Source: Psilocybe azurescens (taxonomy: Eukaryota; Basidiomycota; Agaricomycetes; Agaricales; Agrocybaceae). From it: DNA of 31,873 nucleotides. Both the position numbers and the translations under genes were made by a program. The notes under the pieces were generated by a model. That model ran no database searches. It had not been told where the DNA came from and saw nothing but the letters and a program-made list of their open reading frames with translations. Location of the stretch: NCBI GenBank assembly GCA_023853785.1, contig JAJIRX010000353.1, positions 1 to 31,873 on the forward strand. Reading direction: 5' to 3'. How positions within the stretch are numbered: position 1 is the stretch's first letter; every line of letters starts with the position of its first letter. Positions 21,620-30,345 of this stretch are shown piece after piece.

Positions 21620-22224
21620 CGAGTCTATTTCCAGATTGGCGCTCAGTGACGTGTTTCTTTGTATGCATTACATCAGTTGATATATTGCGGCGCATAGCTG
21701 CTTCAAGCTTTTAGTTCGCTTGTTCTTAACTGTGGTCCATGGACCATTCTGATCATCTTCAGAATTCTCAGGAGAAGAAGTATAATCTGTATTTTCCCTA
21801 TCACTAGTAGGTACTACAGTATGCCCAAGGTTGTCATCGTGAATAGAGCCATTCCCATTATGTGCTAACCTTTCGGTCGGCAGGGTACTGGCATCCCGTT
21901 CTCCATCATACGAAGGAGGGAGGTCTCAGCGACACGACATCACTATAAGTGCGTCTGGGACTGTGTTCGCTGGCTACGTCCGGATCAGAGTCCGGAATGA
22001 CATGGTCTGAGTGCTGATCACCAGGATCGGCACGTGACCGAGAAACGAAGGGGATATCTAGGGGCCATATTGGTTAGTCAACAGATTTTCAAAAGGTTTA
22101 CTTATGGAGTATAAATTTGCTGGGTTTCTTGGTGCTGCTGCCTTGAGGTGGATGGCTTTGGTTGATCAGACCAAAGGGAACCGAACGACGAGGCAACGAG
22201 AGAGGTTTTAGGTTTATAGAGTAG

Positions 22225-22242
22225 AGGTTACTGTCAAAAATA
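22225..22242 (-). promoter_or_regulatory. Expected primer-binding site region
   Basis: Directly inside the 5' LTR the minus strand reads TATTTTTGACAGTAACC. This position should hold the primer-binding site. I do not recognise complementarity to initiator Met tRNA or another common primer, so the primer is unknown. Confidence 0.35.
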
Positions 22243-22591
22243 TGTGACAGAAGTGACTATCGTGACAATGAAGTGTCAATAGTTGCGTTCTGGCACACGG
22301 GAAAAGGGGTAGCGAACTTGAGAGCACAAATAGACAGGTAAAAGTGTTCTGTATTCACTGGGGAATGCTAGCTACGATATGCCCTGTATTTATACTATTG
22401 AGATGATCTGTATAATGTAATCAAAGTCCCAAAAGGGTTGGGATAGAAAAGGTAACAAATAAGTGTATCTTCCAAGAGTTTCAAGGCATCAATCAAAGGG
22501 GGAAATAGGTATGTCGACGAAATAGTCATAGAGTCGAAAGATAAGATAAAAGGAAAAGATAACGAAGGTGGGAAAAAGTCGGATCGTCACA
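22243..22591 (-). repeat. 5' LTR of the Ty3/Gypsy element
   Basis: 349 bp, in minus sense upstream of gag. With the partner LTR it defines the element; the outer edge abuts GAAGC at 22592. Confidence 0.95.
22387..22394 (-). promoter_or_regulatory. TATA box of the 5' LTR
   Basis: TATAAATA in minus sense, about 200 bp into the LTR, in a position suited to drive the retroelement transcript. The same box is conserved in the other LTR at 13221-13228. Confidence 0.6.
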
Positions 22592-22659
22592 GAAGCGGAG
22601 CATTTCCGGTGCTAAAAGTCGAAAATTCCAGGACATTGAACACCTCGTAACAGATAGTC

Positions 22660-23022
22660 ACATCAAAATGTTCATATTCCGCATGTCGGCAAAAGTCGGC
22701 AGGTACAGCGTTGCACAGCAGAATGTTGTCCTGCTGACAGGTCGGCCAGTCATTCCAAGAAATTGCATCCAGTCTACCAGCACTTTCTCTTGTGCATCAT
22801 TGAGGATTTTCTCATCATCGTGCGCTTTTTTACTGGTTGTGTGAGCGAATTATATCGGTTCCGCAGGGTTCCAAGTCGAAGGCCATATTTTGTTGAAGCA
22901 CCACGGAGGCTGAGAACTCCTGTTCTGACAGCATTGCAAGCTTCCTCGATAGTAAATATGACATTGAGGTCATTGTAGTTGACATGGTCTGCTTTCTCTC
23001 GATGTAATTTAGCTTTAGGCAT
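22660..23022 (-). pseudogene. Pogo/CENP-B-type transposase N-terminus, truncated
   Basis: Translation starts with an ATG at 23022 (MPKAKLHREK). A psq/CENP-B-like helix-turn-helix follows: FTIEEACNAVRTG, then GASTKYGLRLGTLRNRY, with the usual A..YG...GTL.NR spacing. After a frameshift near 22830 the product continues LNDAQEKVLVDW and FLGMTGRPVSRTTF, the start of the second CENP-B-type DNA-binding domain. It then loses similarity and stops near 22665. The DDE catalytic domain is absent. The protein would bind the element ends in the nucleus but cannot transpose. The domain call is from motif recognition. Confidence 0.72.
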
Positions 23023-23475
23023 TGATGATTGGATGTCAATGTTTTATGAAATCCATGCTGGCATCATTTCAGTGTTCTTGGCCATTTGGGCGGCGCTTTG
23101 AAACCATCACGTCTGTCACTCTTCATGGACACAGAAATGCCCGTTCATGATTTTGCATTCAGAGGAAAGCTTCTACAAGTCCAAAATTTTGCACCGTTAA
23201 TGGCCTGCTATATACGAGTAATTATCCAAATTTTGGGGGTAAAGGGATGGCCTAATCTAGCCCGATCTAGGAAACAATCTTCGTACTTTGGGTAATTTAA
23301 TCACCATTTCTCAGTTTGACCACATGGCGGTTTCAATGTCCAGTTTTTTTCATATCCTTAATGGTGGAGCCCATTTGTATACATGTGCGAATTTTCATGA
23401 GGGTAGAGTAAGAAATGAGAGAGATAATCGAGGTGTTCAAACTCCTGGAATGATCAAACTCCTGGAATGGGATAG

Positions 23476-24039
23476 TCTCATAACAAGCCTAATGCGCTGT
23501 CAAGTGGAATGATGCATCCCGTCCATAGATTAATCTTGAATGGAAACATCGGATGGAACAACTATTGATTGACATTGTTTAGGGCAGGTCACTGCGTGGT
23601 CGCTGCCTGTGACCGAATAAACTTTGGGGTTTCTGACCTCTGTTTGTCGAAGAAGAGCGGTATATAAACTAATTTAAACATGTTCTATGGTTATTTTCGC
23701 GTTTTGATGACAAACAGCAATTTATGATCCCCTTACAAAGGATTTTAAATTGCTGTTTCTTTGTGAAACAGAGGAATAAAATTCAAAGACCGCGGTTTCA
23801 TTGACAAACAGGGGTCGCCGCCAGCGGTGGGTGGATAGCTAGAGGCATGGAATATATGGGGTTGTGGGTTATGTGATGTATAGGGTTCGACTGTATTCAT
23901 ATTTAAGGAATGGACGGGAGCAATGGTCTCTACGCCACCCTTGGTGACGGTACATATCCATATCTTCCCAGGGCCCAACCCTAAAGCTAATTGGAAGGCT
24001 TGTTTGGTTACTTGGGGTTTGAGTAACCAACCGTGTCTT
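23476..24039. other. Non-coding stretch with two hairpins
   Basis: No convincing gene. A 12-bp perfect stem AAACAGCAATTT/AAATTGCTGTTT (23712-23723 and 23747-23758) with a 23-base loop, and a 9-bp stem TTGGTTACT/AGTAACCAA (24004-24012 and 24022-24030), are present. The word GACAAACAG or its complement occurs at about 23640, 23709 and 23800. These may be remnants of a small foldback element. The 148-codon minus frame at 23745-24191 has no motif and is probably chance. Confidence 0.4.
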
Positions 24040-24401
24040 TTATTGCCCACTGTTGCGTGTATCTCCTGGCACTGTTTCCCGAGTGTCAGAACGTTGTGAA
24101 TCGACCTTTGACAATTCTTTAATATGCACCTGGTCGCTGGAGAGACCAATAAGCATTCCTTCAATCCATTTTGCAATACGGGTCGTTTCACGGTCTAGAA
24201 ATACAGCTTCACGTAAGTTTGACTGCACACTGCCGGTATCAATCCTTAAAAAGTCGCCGATCGTTCCCTGCGCCGCTGGGTTTTATAAGAAGTCACTTCT
24301 TTTCCTCTGACTATAACTTACCCCGTTCGACGCTTATTCCAGTTCCACACGGGTCTGAGGGGCCTTGTCTGTTTGTACTTCAACATACTTGTCGTCACCA
24401 T
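24040..24401 (-). CDS. Possible small two-exon gene, unknown
   Basis: A coding-like minus frame (LREAVFLDRETTRIAKWIEG, then MLIGLSSDQVHIKELSKV) ends at a stop at 24040, next to an AATAAA-like word. Exon 2 (24040-24244) can be joined in phase to an upstream exon 24322-24401 that starts with ATG (MVTTSMLKYKQTRPL), through a GTAAGT...TTAAG intron of 77 bp. The model gives 94 residues. The odd feature is that its ATG would be complementary to the start codon of the divergent seven-helix gene, leaving no room for two separate 5' UTRs. Alternatives: the exon is an older gene remnant, or the upstream exon is chance. I do not recognise the protein. Confidence 0.25.
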
Positions 24402-25689
24402 GCCTCTCTCTTCTCAAGAAATGTTAGCTTGGCAGAGTATGTACAGCGCCCCTTCCCAACATATCACCCTAATTGTTTAGCACCGTTAAAGTTTGTGTCA
24501 CCATGGTTCAGGCCGTCTCGATTACATCAATGATCATCCGCCTGGTGCACAGATGGCGCATAAAAAGGATGTGGTGGGACGACTGGGTCACTTTCGTTCC
24601 ACTCCTTGTCGACTGTCTATATCTTTCGTTTATGTGGAAGGGAACGCAAGGTTGGCATTATGTACCAGATATCGGGAGGAGACTAAGATAGCTTCGTGAT
24701 AGGTCGCTCTCCCCACTCAAGGCCAACATTTTTTCTCCCCGCTGCTCAACTCTATCTTTTATCTTATAGCACTATGGTGAGCTCTGTCGTCTTTGTCGAT
24801 ATTGTGACCAGAAACTTGATAGAAATTTTAGGGTATCAAGAGTTAGCTTGGCGTTATCGACCGCCAGGATATTTCCTGCAAAACATTTCTATCGCCGCGT
24901 CGCACTCTGGATCAGCGGCATATTTCTTTTCCTCTGCATTATGAACGTGATGATGGTCATCTTCAAATGCTGGCAGTCCTCCGATCAAAACACCAGCCAG
25001 ATGCTGCCGTGCGCCCAGAAGGGTACAAGCTTTAAAGTTATAACGCGTCTGTCTTTTACCTGTGAGGTCGCGCTTACGTTTTGGTGTTGTGTTCATTGAA
25101 TTCTTTCCACGTAAAGTGGATGCATTGGCTGAAGTCATTCTCGTCGTCACGCCTTTGGTGATGCTCCGGAACATACGACTTCCGAAGAGCGAACGACGTC
25201 TGATACTCGCCCTCTTCTCAAGCAGCATTCTTTCCTTCCTTGGATCAGTGGCTTTCTTTGTCGTGTGGATTCTCGCCCGTAGCGTTGGCCAGCAGTCCGT
25301 ATTCATTACGAAAATGACTGCGCAACTGCAAGTTGGTTGGAACCGCCCTCTCAACTTATTTTTCTTACTATATTCTGATGCTTAAAACCCTATAGGTCGC
25401 TATCTCGCTGTTGGTTTGTAACCTACTTGTCGTTACAATGCTTTTCTATCGCATCTCGCAGAGAGAAACTTTACCGGATGAACCTCAACATGCGCCTGCT
25501 TCTGAATCAAGATCCCGGCAGACAAACCAGACCAATGACAGACCTCCGCCCAGTGCTTCTACTAGCAACGTCACTCCGATCACATTCACGTCAATTCATA
25601 CAGACTCTGTAAGATATTCTTCACCCTCGAACCCAGGGCATTTCGGGATCGACAAGGATGCCAATAGGACAGATGCACCTAATTCTTAA
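24400..25689 (+). CDS. Seven-helix integral membrane protein, six exons
   Basis: Exons 24400-24436, 24492-24661, 24703-24776, 24832-25061, 25117-25331 and 25396-25689 join in phase into 339 codons with no internal stop. Introns are 55, 41, 55, 55 and 64 bp. Start: CACCATGCC, product MPLSSQEMLAW. About seven hydrophobic segments are visible: VTMVQAVSITSMII; VTFVPLLVDCLYLSFMW; SPLLNSIFYLIALW followed by SRVSLALS; WISGIFLFLCIMNVMMVIF; LAEVILVVTPLVML; LILALFSSSILSFLGSVAFF; and ISLLVCNLLVVTMLFY. The loop motif RMWWDDW and VSRVSLALSTARIFP resemble fungal rhodopsin/PTH11-like plasma-membrane proteins, but no CFEM domain is present. The hydrophilic Ser/Pro/Asn-rich tail is cytoplasmic by inference. 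Intron 2 could instead be 24651-24721 (71 bp), which also keeps phase and removes ten residues. The ligand and role are unknown. Confidence 0.8.
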
Positions 25690-26643
25690 AAAAGCGCGCC
25701 ATTCATGATTCCACGTTTGCGTTCTCGGAAAAATAGCAGAAATTCTTCAGCGTAACAGCAGCCTTCACTCATTCGTACCTTTCTCTTCCGTTGTCATTTT
25801 TATATGCCCATATAATTGTTGTGTTCCTTTCTTATTAAATGACTCGACAAGTCCAGTAATCGACTTATTTTTGTAGGCAGGTTAATATCAATTGCATTAG
25901 TAGTGTGTGCGAGAGGCATGTTGGAGACGCTGTCGATTGCTTCCTGTTTTCGTCGACCATAGTCCATCGTTAACTTTGGATAAGTGTTTACGTTGCCTTG
26001 GTACATTGACTAAGGCACTCATTACAGCGGAACTCGCGACGCTGATACTCCATCGAGTTGGCACAGAAAATGCATCAAGCATCAGATGGTGACTGAATGA
26101 CACATGCACTAATTATGGGTCTGGCGGTAAGATTAGAGCATGATAACATGACTCGAGGACAGTCTCTTCCGCGGCCTTCCCTTCCTTAATTCCGGTCTAA
26201 CACCTATACAAATTCTAATGCGTCGAGTGGACATACGATCCAACAATGCAGTTCATGGAATGCCTTTGGGTCGTCATATCTTAGTCAGATTCAACACACA
26301 GAGTGAACGACAAATCCCATATACTGTTTTTCAGTGGGCTGCTTAGCAAAGAGTGTAAACGATGGAATCGGTGTGGAGGGTAAAATGCACAGTGCGTACA
26401 TGCTGCACACTCTTAACCCATACCTCTGATGCCCCATAACCCCTTATATCTCATAGCTCAAGCTAGCTGTCACCTTGGTTCGCAGGTAAATTGCATCCGA
26501 TAACCCATAGATCCGTGATAACCCATAACCCATACCCTCCGTCCTCAAAACCCATAGATTTTGCCTACCATGTTGGAGATCGCCCCGAGTTTCTTCGGTC
26601 AAATAATTAGTTCACCGGTGATTATATGGTGATGCGCTGAATA
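25690..26643. other. Intergenic, no supported gene
   Basis: Downstream of the seven-helix gene. Overlapping open stretches on both strands near 25897-26109 have no recognisable motif. From about 26395 to 26570 the word ACCCATA recurs in the + strand (including GATAACCCATA and CATAACCCATACCC). No terminator or RNA gene can be named. Confidence 0.4.
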
Positions 26644-26644
26644 G

Positions 26645-26968
26645 TATGTAAATGAATATCCCATTGAGCAAGCCGGAAAGGAGTTTGCGGCTGCACTCGA
26701 TCTGTTAGCTCCTACTGGGGCACTTCAGACATCGAACCGAATGGATATTGAATCTCTGCGTCTGTATGAAGATGTTTATAAACTTGCAAAAGACAACAAG
26801 TTTTTTAAACTGTTCATATTTAAAATAGAACCAAAATTAAACTTTTTGAGTGGCGAGCAGGTTGGAAGTACCCGCGAGCTGGTACGACTTCTCGTGAGAA
26901 TGAGACGCCACCACCTGTGTCTTAATCCAGTCGATTTTCTTTACACTACGCTTGAAGTCGCACGATGA
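26645..26968 (+). CDS. Open fragment, unrecognised
   Basis: After an in-frame TAG the frame stays open for 107 codons: it begins YVNEYPIEQAGKEFAAALDL and ends VDFLYTTLEVAR. The first ATG inside is at 26741. Composition is protein-like (mixed helix-forming residues) and shortly downstream another open piece on + begins LTPDEVVEADKDVSTVELFL and ends NFTLNG at about 27096. They could be two exons of one gene or of a remnant. I do not recognise a family. Confidence 0.35.
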   Translation, partial: YVNEYPIEQAGKEFAAALDLLAPTGALQTSNRMDIESLRLYEDVYKLAKDNKFFKLFIFKIEPKLNFLSGEQVGSTRELVRLLVRMRRHHLCLNPVDFLYTTLEVAR

Positions 26969-27204
26969 CGACTACACTAACCCTTCGCATAGCTCACTCC
27001 TGACGAGGTCGTGGAAGCTGATAAGGATGTAAGCACTGTCGAGCTTTTTCTGGATACTAGAGAATCAGATAAAACCAACTTTACTTTGAACGGATGAGTT
27101 GTTCTGCGTACGAACTTTGCCTTTTATGCGTCACTTTTCCTCACCGTCCTCACCGTTTACCATCGCTCGTCCGGTGCTCAAGCTCATACATGGTCTCGAA
27201 ATGC

Positions 27205-27450
27205 TTAAATTTTGATATGATCGCAAATTTTTGGAAGACAAGGGTGAAGACGTTGTCGAACATTAGCATCCACTATTGCTGGCAAATCGTCATCATGATC
27301 ATATTCCATTTTCTCTTGTGCCTCCTCCAGCATGACCTCAACCCGCTTATAACTCCATGTTTCTTCCAATTCTGGACCCCAAGTTGACCGGGCACAGGAA
27401 AATGTCAGTGCAATGTCAGAGACTGTGATTAACGTACATTTGGAGGGTTA
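27205..27450 (-). pseudogene. Open minus-strand fragment, unrecognised
   Basis: Between two stops the minus strand reads about 80 codons that look like real protein: PELEETWSYKRVEVMLEEAQ, then EKMEYDHDDDLPAIVDANVR and QRLHPCLPKICDHIKI, ending in TAA at 27205-27207. The only ATG is internal, near 27337. It may be the last exon of a lost gene. Directly upstream lies the decayed transporter on the other strand, so no upstream exon was found. Confidence 0.35.
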
Positions 27451-27467
27451 GTCGGCCCAGCAGTTCT

Positions 27468-28190
27468 GTGCCACCGGGTACTTCCACTACTTCCAGCGCT
27501 GGAGCGGCGGGTGGGAGAGGGTCAGGTGTGAATGCTAGGGACAAGAGGATGAGTTATAGTGAGAAGGATCAGGAGTATCAGGATGAAGCCTCAACGGCAC
27601 CGCTTCCGCTGACCTCGACTACGGCACCCACGCACCATACCCTTCCTCCTAATTTTCCAAACACCTTTCTTCCCCTCCTCTCCGCCCTCCGCCTCATACA
27701 CAAACACGTCCTGCACCCCCTTACCATGCTCCTGCTCTCGATCCACGCATTCCTAACCGTCCCACTCTACATAGCATTACTCTCTCCCATCGTTGCACTG
27801 ACACCTTTGCAGTACGCCCTGGAGCATAATAGCGCGTTACGGCCTGCGAATGGTGTGGTAGAGACGTGTGGGAAACGAGTAGTGCCAGTGACGCTTGTTG
27901 TACTTGGGGGCATTTTTGGGGGCGCGGAGGAAGGGAAAAGATGCAGATAATAAGGACGGGGAAAAGAAGAGAGATAGGAACGGGAATATGCTCTGCGTCA
28001 CGGATTTGCTGCACATTGGGACACATTTAAATACAAAACAGACAAGGAGTGGGCAAGGAGATGAGCCAGGGAGGAACCCGGGCGAGACGAAGACGGTGCT
28101 TCTCATGATTTCGGCACGCATGCTGCTCATGTTGCTGACGACCCTCGCGACGAAGAGCAATTGGCATGCTATTTTTGAGGAGTGCTTTTT
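27468..28190 (+). pseudogene. Auxin-efflux-type membrane transporter, decayed C-terminal part
   Basis: The first frame (27468-27950) has a Ser/Thr/Pro-rich loop, then hydrophobic segments LHPLTMLLLSIHAFLTVPLY and LLSPIVALTPLQYALEHN, then a VETCGKRVVPVTLVVLGGIF motif. After a frameshift near 27930 the second frame holds a Lys/Asp-rich loop, then PGETKTVLLMISARMLLM and SNWHAIFEE, ending in a poly-pyrimidine stretch. The order 'PLQ...LRP...CG...P.TLVVLGG...PGETKTV....ARM' is that of fungal ECM3/auxin-efflux-carrier-like membrane transporters (Mem_trans family) as I remember them. The N-terminal helices and the final helices are missing, so this is a fragment. The ATG at 27468 is only nominal. 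Confidence 0.58.
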
Positions 28191-28381
28191 CTTTTTTCTT
28201 TTCAGTGTTGCATGTTGTGCGTTGTGAGAGCGGGGTGTACGCGCCCTTAACCCTCTCCTTCCTATTCCATTTTTTTGGTGTTCCATAACCCGCCTATCTT
28301 CTTCATTTGATCGCCATGTGTTCATAGGTCTTTAGTCTCAATCCCTCAACCATTCTTTCTATTGCCGTCCTCTCTACTTCT

Positions 28382-28660
28382 GTTAGGGATCAGACACGCT
28401 TCGCTTATGAGTCACATGACACAAGAAAGAAATGTCACCTTTGTCGGCCTGCATCGCCTCCTCAAGACCAGAAGAGTGTACAACAAGGTAGAGTAAAAGG
28501 GAACATTCCAGAAAGAGTAATCTTACAATAGTATATAAGCTCTCATGTAAAGTTAGAATACAACATCGATTTACATCTTTAGTTTATCTGTAACCTAGTC
28601 TGAGCTTATTAAAGTTCTACTACTCGTTTATAAGGATATCAGGGGTCCTGCTATACTAAC
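28382..28660 (+). repeat. Candidate degenerate solo LTR
   Basis: The stretch starts TGTTAGGGATCAGACACGC and ends near CTATACTAAC, so the terminal pair TGTTAG/CTAAC(A) is almost symmetric. A TATATAAG box lies at about 28530 and a T/A-rich region follows. This resembles a Copia-type LTR read on +. No matching 5-bp flank is found (ACTTC on the left, TATTG on the right), and no internal region follows, so the call is tentative. Confidence 0.4.
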
Positions 28661-29255
28661 TATTGCCAGAGATGTACACAGGACAAGTTCAATTACTAGT
28701 AAATAAGTGATCTATATTGGTTACTTACATTACCTATGTCTCTATTTGATTTACACTTGCTTCAGACAACCTCGCTGAATTACCAAATTAAGGGTGATTT
28801 CTAACATTGGTGGACATATTGGGAAATTGAGTATTCAACATACCAAATTTTCTGCTATCACAGGTTTTATCATGAAAAATACATTTCATCACTTCACTCA
28901 ACATCAACTACACATTTATTTGGCAACTCTCATTACATATCTTAAATGCATCCATCCCAACAAAGGGATAAACTGCCACATATAGATCAAAATGATTCTG
29001 GAAATCAAACAGAGTATGTACTGAATGAGCTCCAAGATTTTGATGAGGATCTTTTGGACAACACTAAATTATCTGAGCCAATTCATGCAATAGTTGATCA
29101 CCCCATATTTCACACACTTTCTAGTTTCAAGGATAACAAGGAACTACTAGACCAATAAATAGAGGCTCTTGACATTGTGTCTGCATTCTTTAAATGATCA
29201 ATAGATCCAAATCCAGCTTTAGTGCTCTTATGTGTACTTTACCTCCACCCATATA

Positions 29256-29435
29256 CTCCATATGGAATCCACCAACTCCATACAAAGTGGTGGACTCCAC
29301 ATGGAGTCCACCTGAAACATATGTAAATGTTCAAAAGTCATCTTTGATAAGTGGGGTCCACTTGAACTCCATACAATTCCACTTGAGGCCAGATGGAGTC
29401 CACCTGGACTCCATATAGACTCTGCATGGACTCCA
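29256..29435. repeat. Left subterminal array of palindromic repeats
   Basis: Repeated words ACTCCATATGGA, TGGACTCCACATGGAGTCCA, GGAGTCCACCTGGACTCC and GACTCCACATAGG fill this stretch. Several are 9-bp inverted repeats around a 2-base centre. The array lies just inside the left end of the KDZ-derived element. Confidence 0.8.
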
Positions 29436-29667
29436 CATAGGTCTTAATATTCTTTATTTTTTTAATTAGTATAGTCAAGGTCTAGATAGAATCTAGATGG
29501 AGCTTTTGTATATTTATTTTAAATTCATTATCTAAGTGAGTAGTAGACTTACAAGCTTATAAATATGTAGATTATTTGTAAGAAGTCTATAAGAAGCTCT
29601 TAAAGTCTTCAAATTAAATCAAATAATTTATAGTGGTACACTAGAATACACTTCTTTTTCTACACAC

Positions 29668-30085
29668 TTATGCCTCATCATCTTCTATATCCCAGTGTCT
29701 TTCAATATAGTTTTCATTCTTTTCTTCTTCTTCATCATCTTCAGTATCATCAATTTGATGAGGTTTTTCTCTTTGTTTCTGCTTTTGAATGACATTTTGA
29801 GTGTGATAGAACAGCATTGAATGTAAAAACCAATCAAAATTCCCAGATTTCATGTGCTTTAGAATTGAATTGAAGCCACCTAACAATGAATTTAATTGTT
29901 CACATGCTTGTATATTAAATGCTTGTTGAAAATATTCTGTTCCATCTTTAGTCTTTGCTAGAACCACAAGATTTGGAGCAGAACCATTTAATGGAGCTGG
30001 ATTACACTATTTACAGCATAGATAATCACTTGTTTGATGGTTGATATAATGATATGAATCAACAATAAATTGACTAGTTTTTACC
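29668..30085 (-). pseudogene. KDZ transposase C-terminal fragment
   Basis: Minus-strand translation begins LVKTSQFIVDSYHYINHQTS and DYLCCK, hits a stop (TAG, complement of 30007-30009), and continues CNPAPLNGSAPNLVVLAK. It then gives TEYFQQAFNIQACEQLNSLL, GGFNSILKHMKSGNFDWF and LHSMLFYHTQNVIQKQKQ, followed by an acidic tail. The H-Y-x-N-H...C...CNPAPLNGS and NIQACEQLN...GGF....K.M..GNF.WFLH motifs are those of KDZ transposase C-terminal regions. The catalytic core is missing. It belongs to a different KDZ copy from the remnant at 1289-2570. Confidence 0.85.
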
Positions 30086-30179
30086 AAGATTCCCAAGTTT
30101 TTTACAATACTTGTTCAAAAGACTTGGCAACCTTTATCAATACAAATATAGGATGGCCAAGATTATTCAGTTGAGGTTA

Positions 30180-30345
30180 AATCCAAATAGAATCCATGTA
30201 GAGGATGTGGAACTCCATATGGACTCCACATGAACTCCAAATGAAGTTCCACATGGAGTTCAGATGGAGTTCCACATCCTCCATATTGGTCCACATGGAG
30301 GATGAGTCAATTCCAGCTGGACTCCATGTGGAGCCTCCATCCTAA
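30180..30345. repeat. Right subterminal array of palindromic repeats
   Basis: The same TCCACATGGAGT-type words as in the left array (for example ACTCCATATGGACTCCACAT and TTCCACATGGAGTTC) occur about ten times just inside the right end. Paired arrays near both ends suggest binding sites for the transposase. Confidence 0.8.

Larger units (their letters stand above)
13075..22591 (-). mobile_element. Ty3/Gypsy LTR retrotransposon, 9517 bp, defective
   Basis: The element runs right to left. Its LTRs are 351 and 349 bp, start TGTGAC and end GTCACA, and it is flanked by a perfect 5-bp target duplication GAAGC (13070-13074 and 22592-22596). Coding order in minus sense is gag with a serine-rich tract, a CCHC knuckle, a four-module region, aspartic protease, reverse transcriptase, RNase H, integrase, GPY/F plus chromo-like tail, and then a third ORF. 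RNase H before integrase identifies Ty3/Gypsy. Every coding block is broken by frameshifts or stops, although the LTRs differ at only five sites plus a 2-bp indel. The copy may have been mobilised in trans or decayed quickly. Confidence 0.95.
12918..23475 (-). mobile_element. Pogo-like DNA element split by a retrotransposon
   Basis: The 25-bp left end (12918-12942, starting CTATCTCATTCCAGG) and right end (23451-23475) are inverted repeats with one mismatch. The left end is preceded by TA, as expected for pogo/Tc1-mariner elements; the right end is followed by TC, so the duplication is not intact. The last 16 bp of the right end are partly duplicated just inside it (near 23438). Excluding the nested retroelement (13075-22591 plus one GAAGC), about 1036 bp remain, carrying only the N-terminal DNA-binding part of a pogo transposase on the minus strand. 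It is an internally deleted, non-autonomous derivative. Confidence 0.7.

Noticed and set aside
23745..24191. 148-codon minus-strand frame
   Set aside because: No motif, no splice context, and it overlaps the more protein-like frame at 24040-24244 in a different phase.
25897..26109. Overlapping 60-70 codon frames on both strands
   Set aside because: No recognisable motif, no splice support, and neither strand is favoured, so not called as genes.
26395..26570. Telomere-like repeat
   Set aside because: The words contain ACCCATA and ATAACCC but never a regular CCCTAA series; it is not a telomere array.
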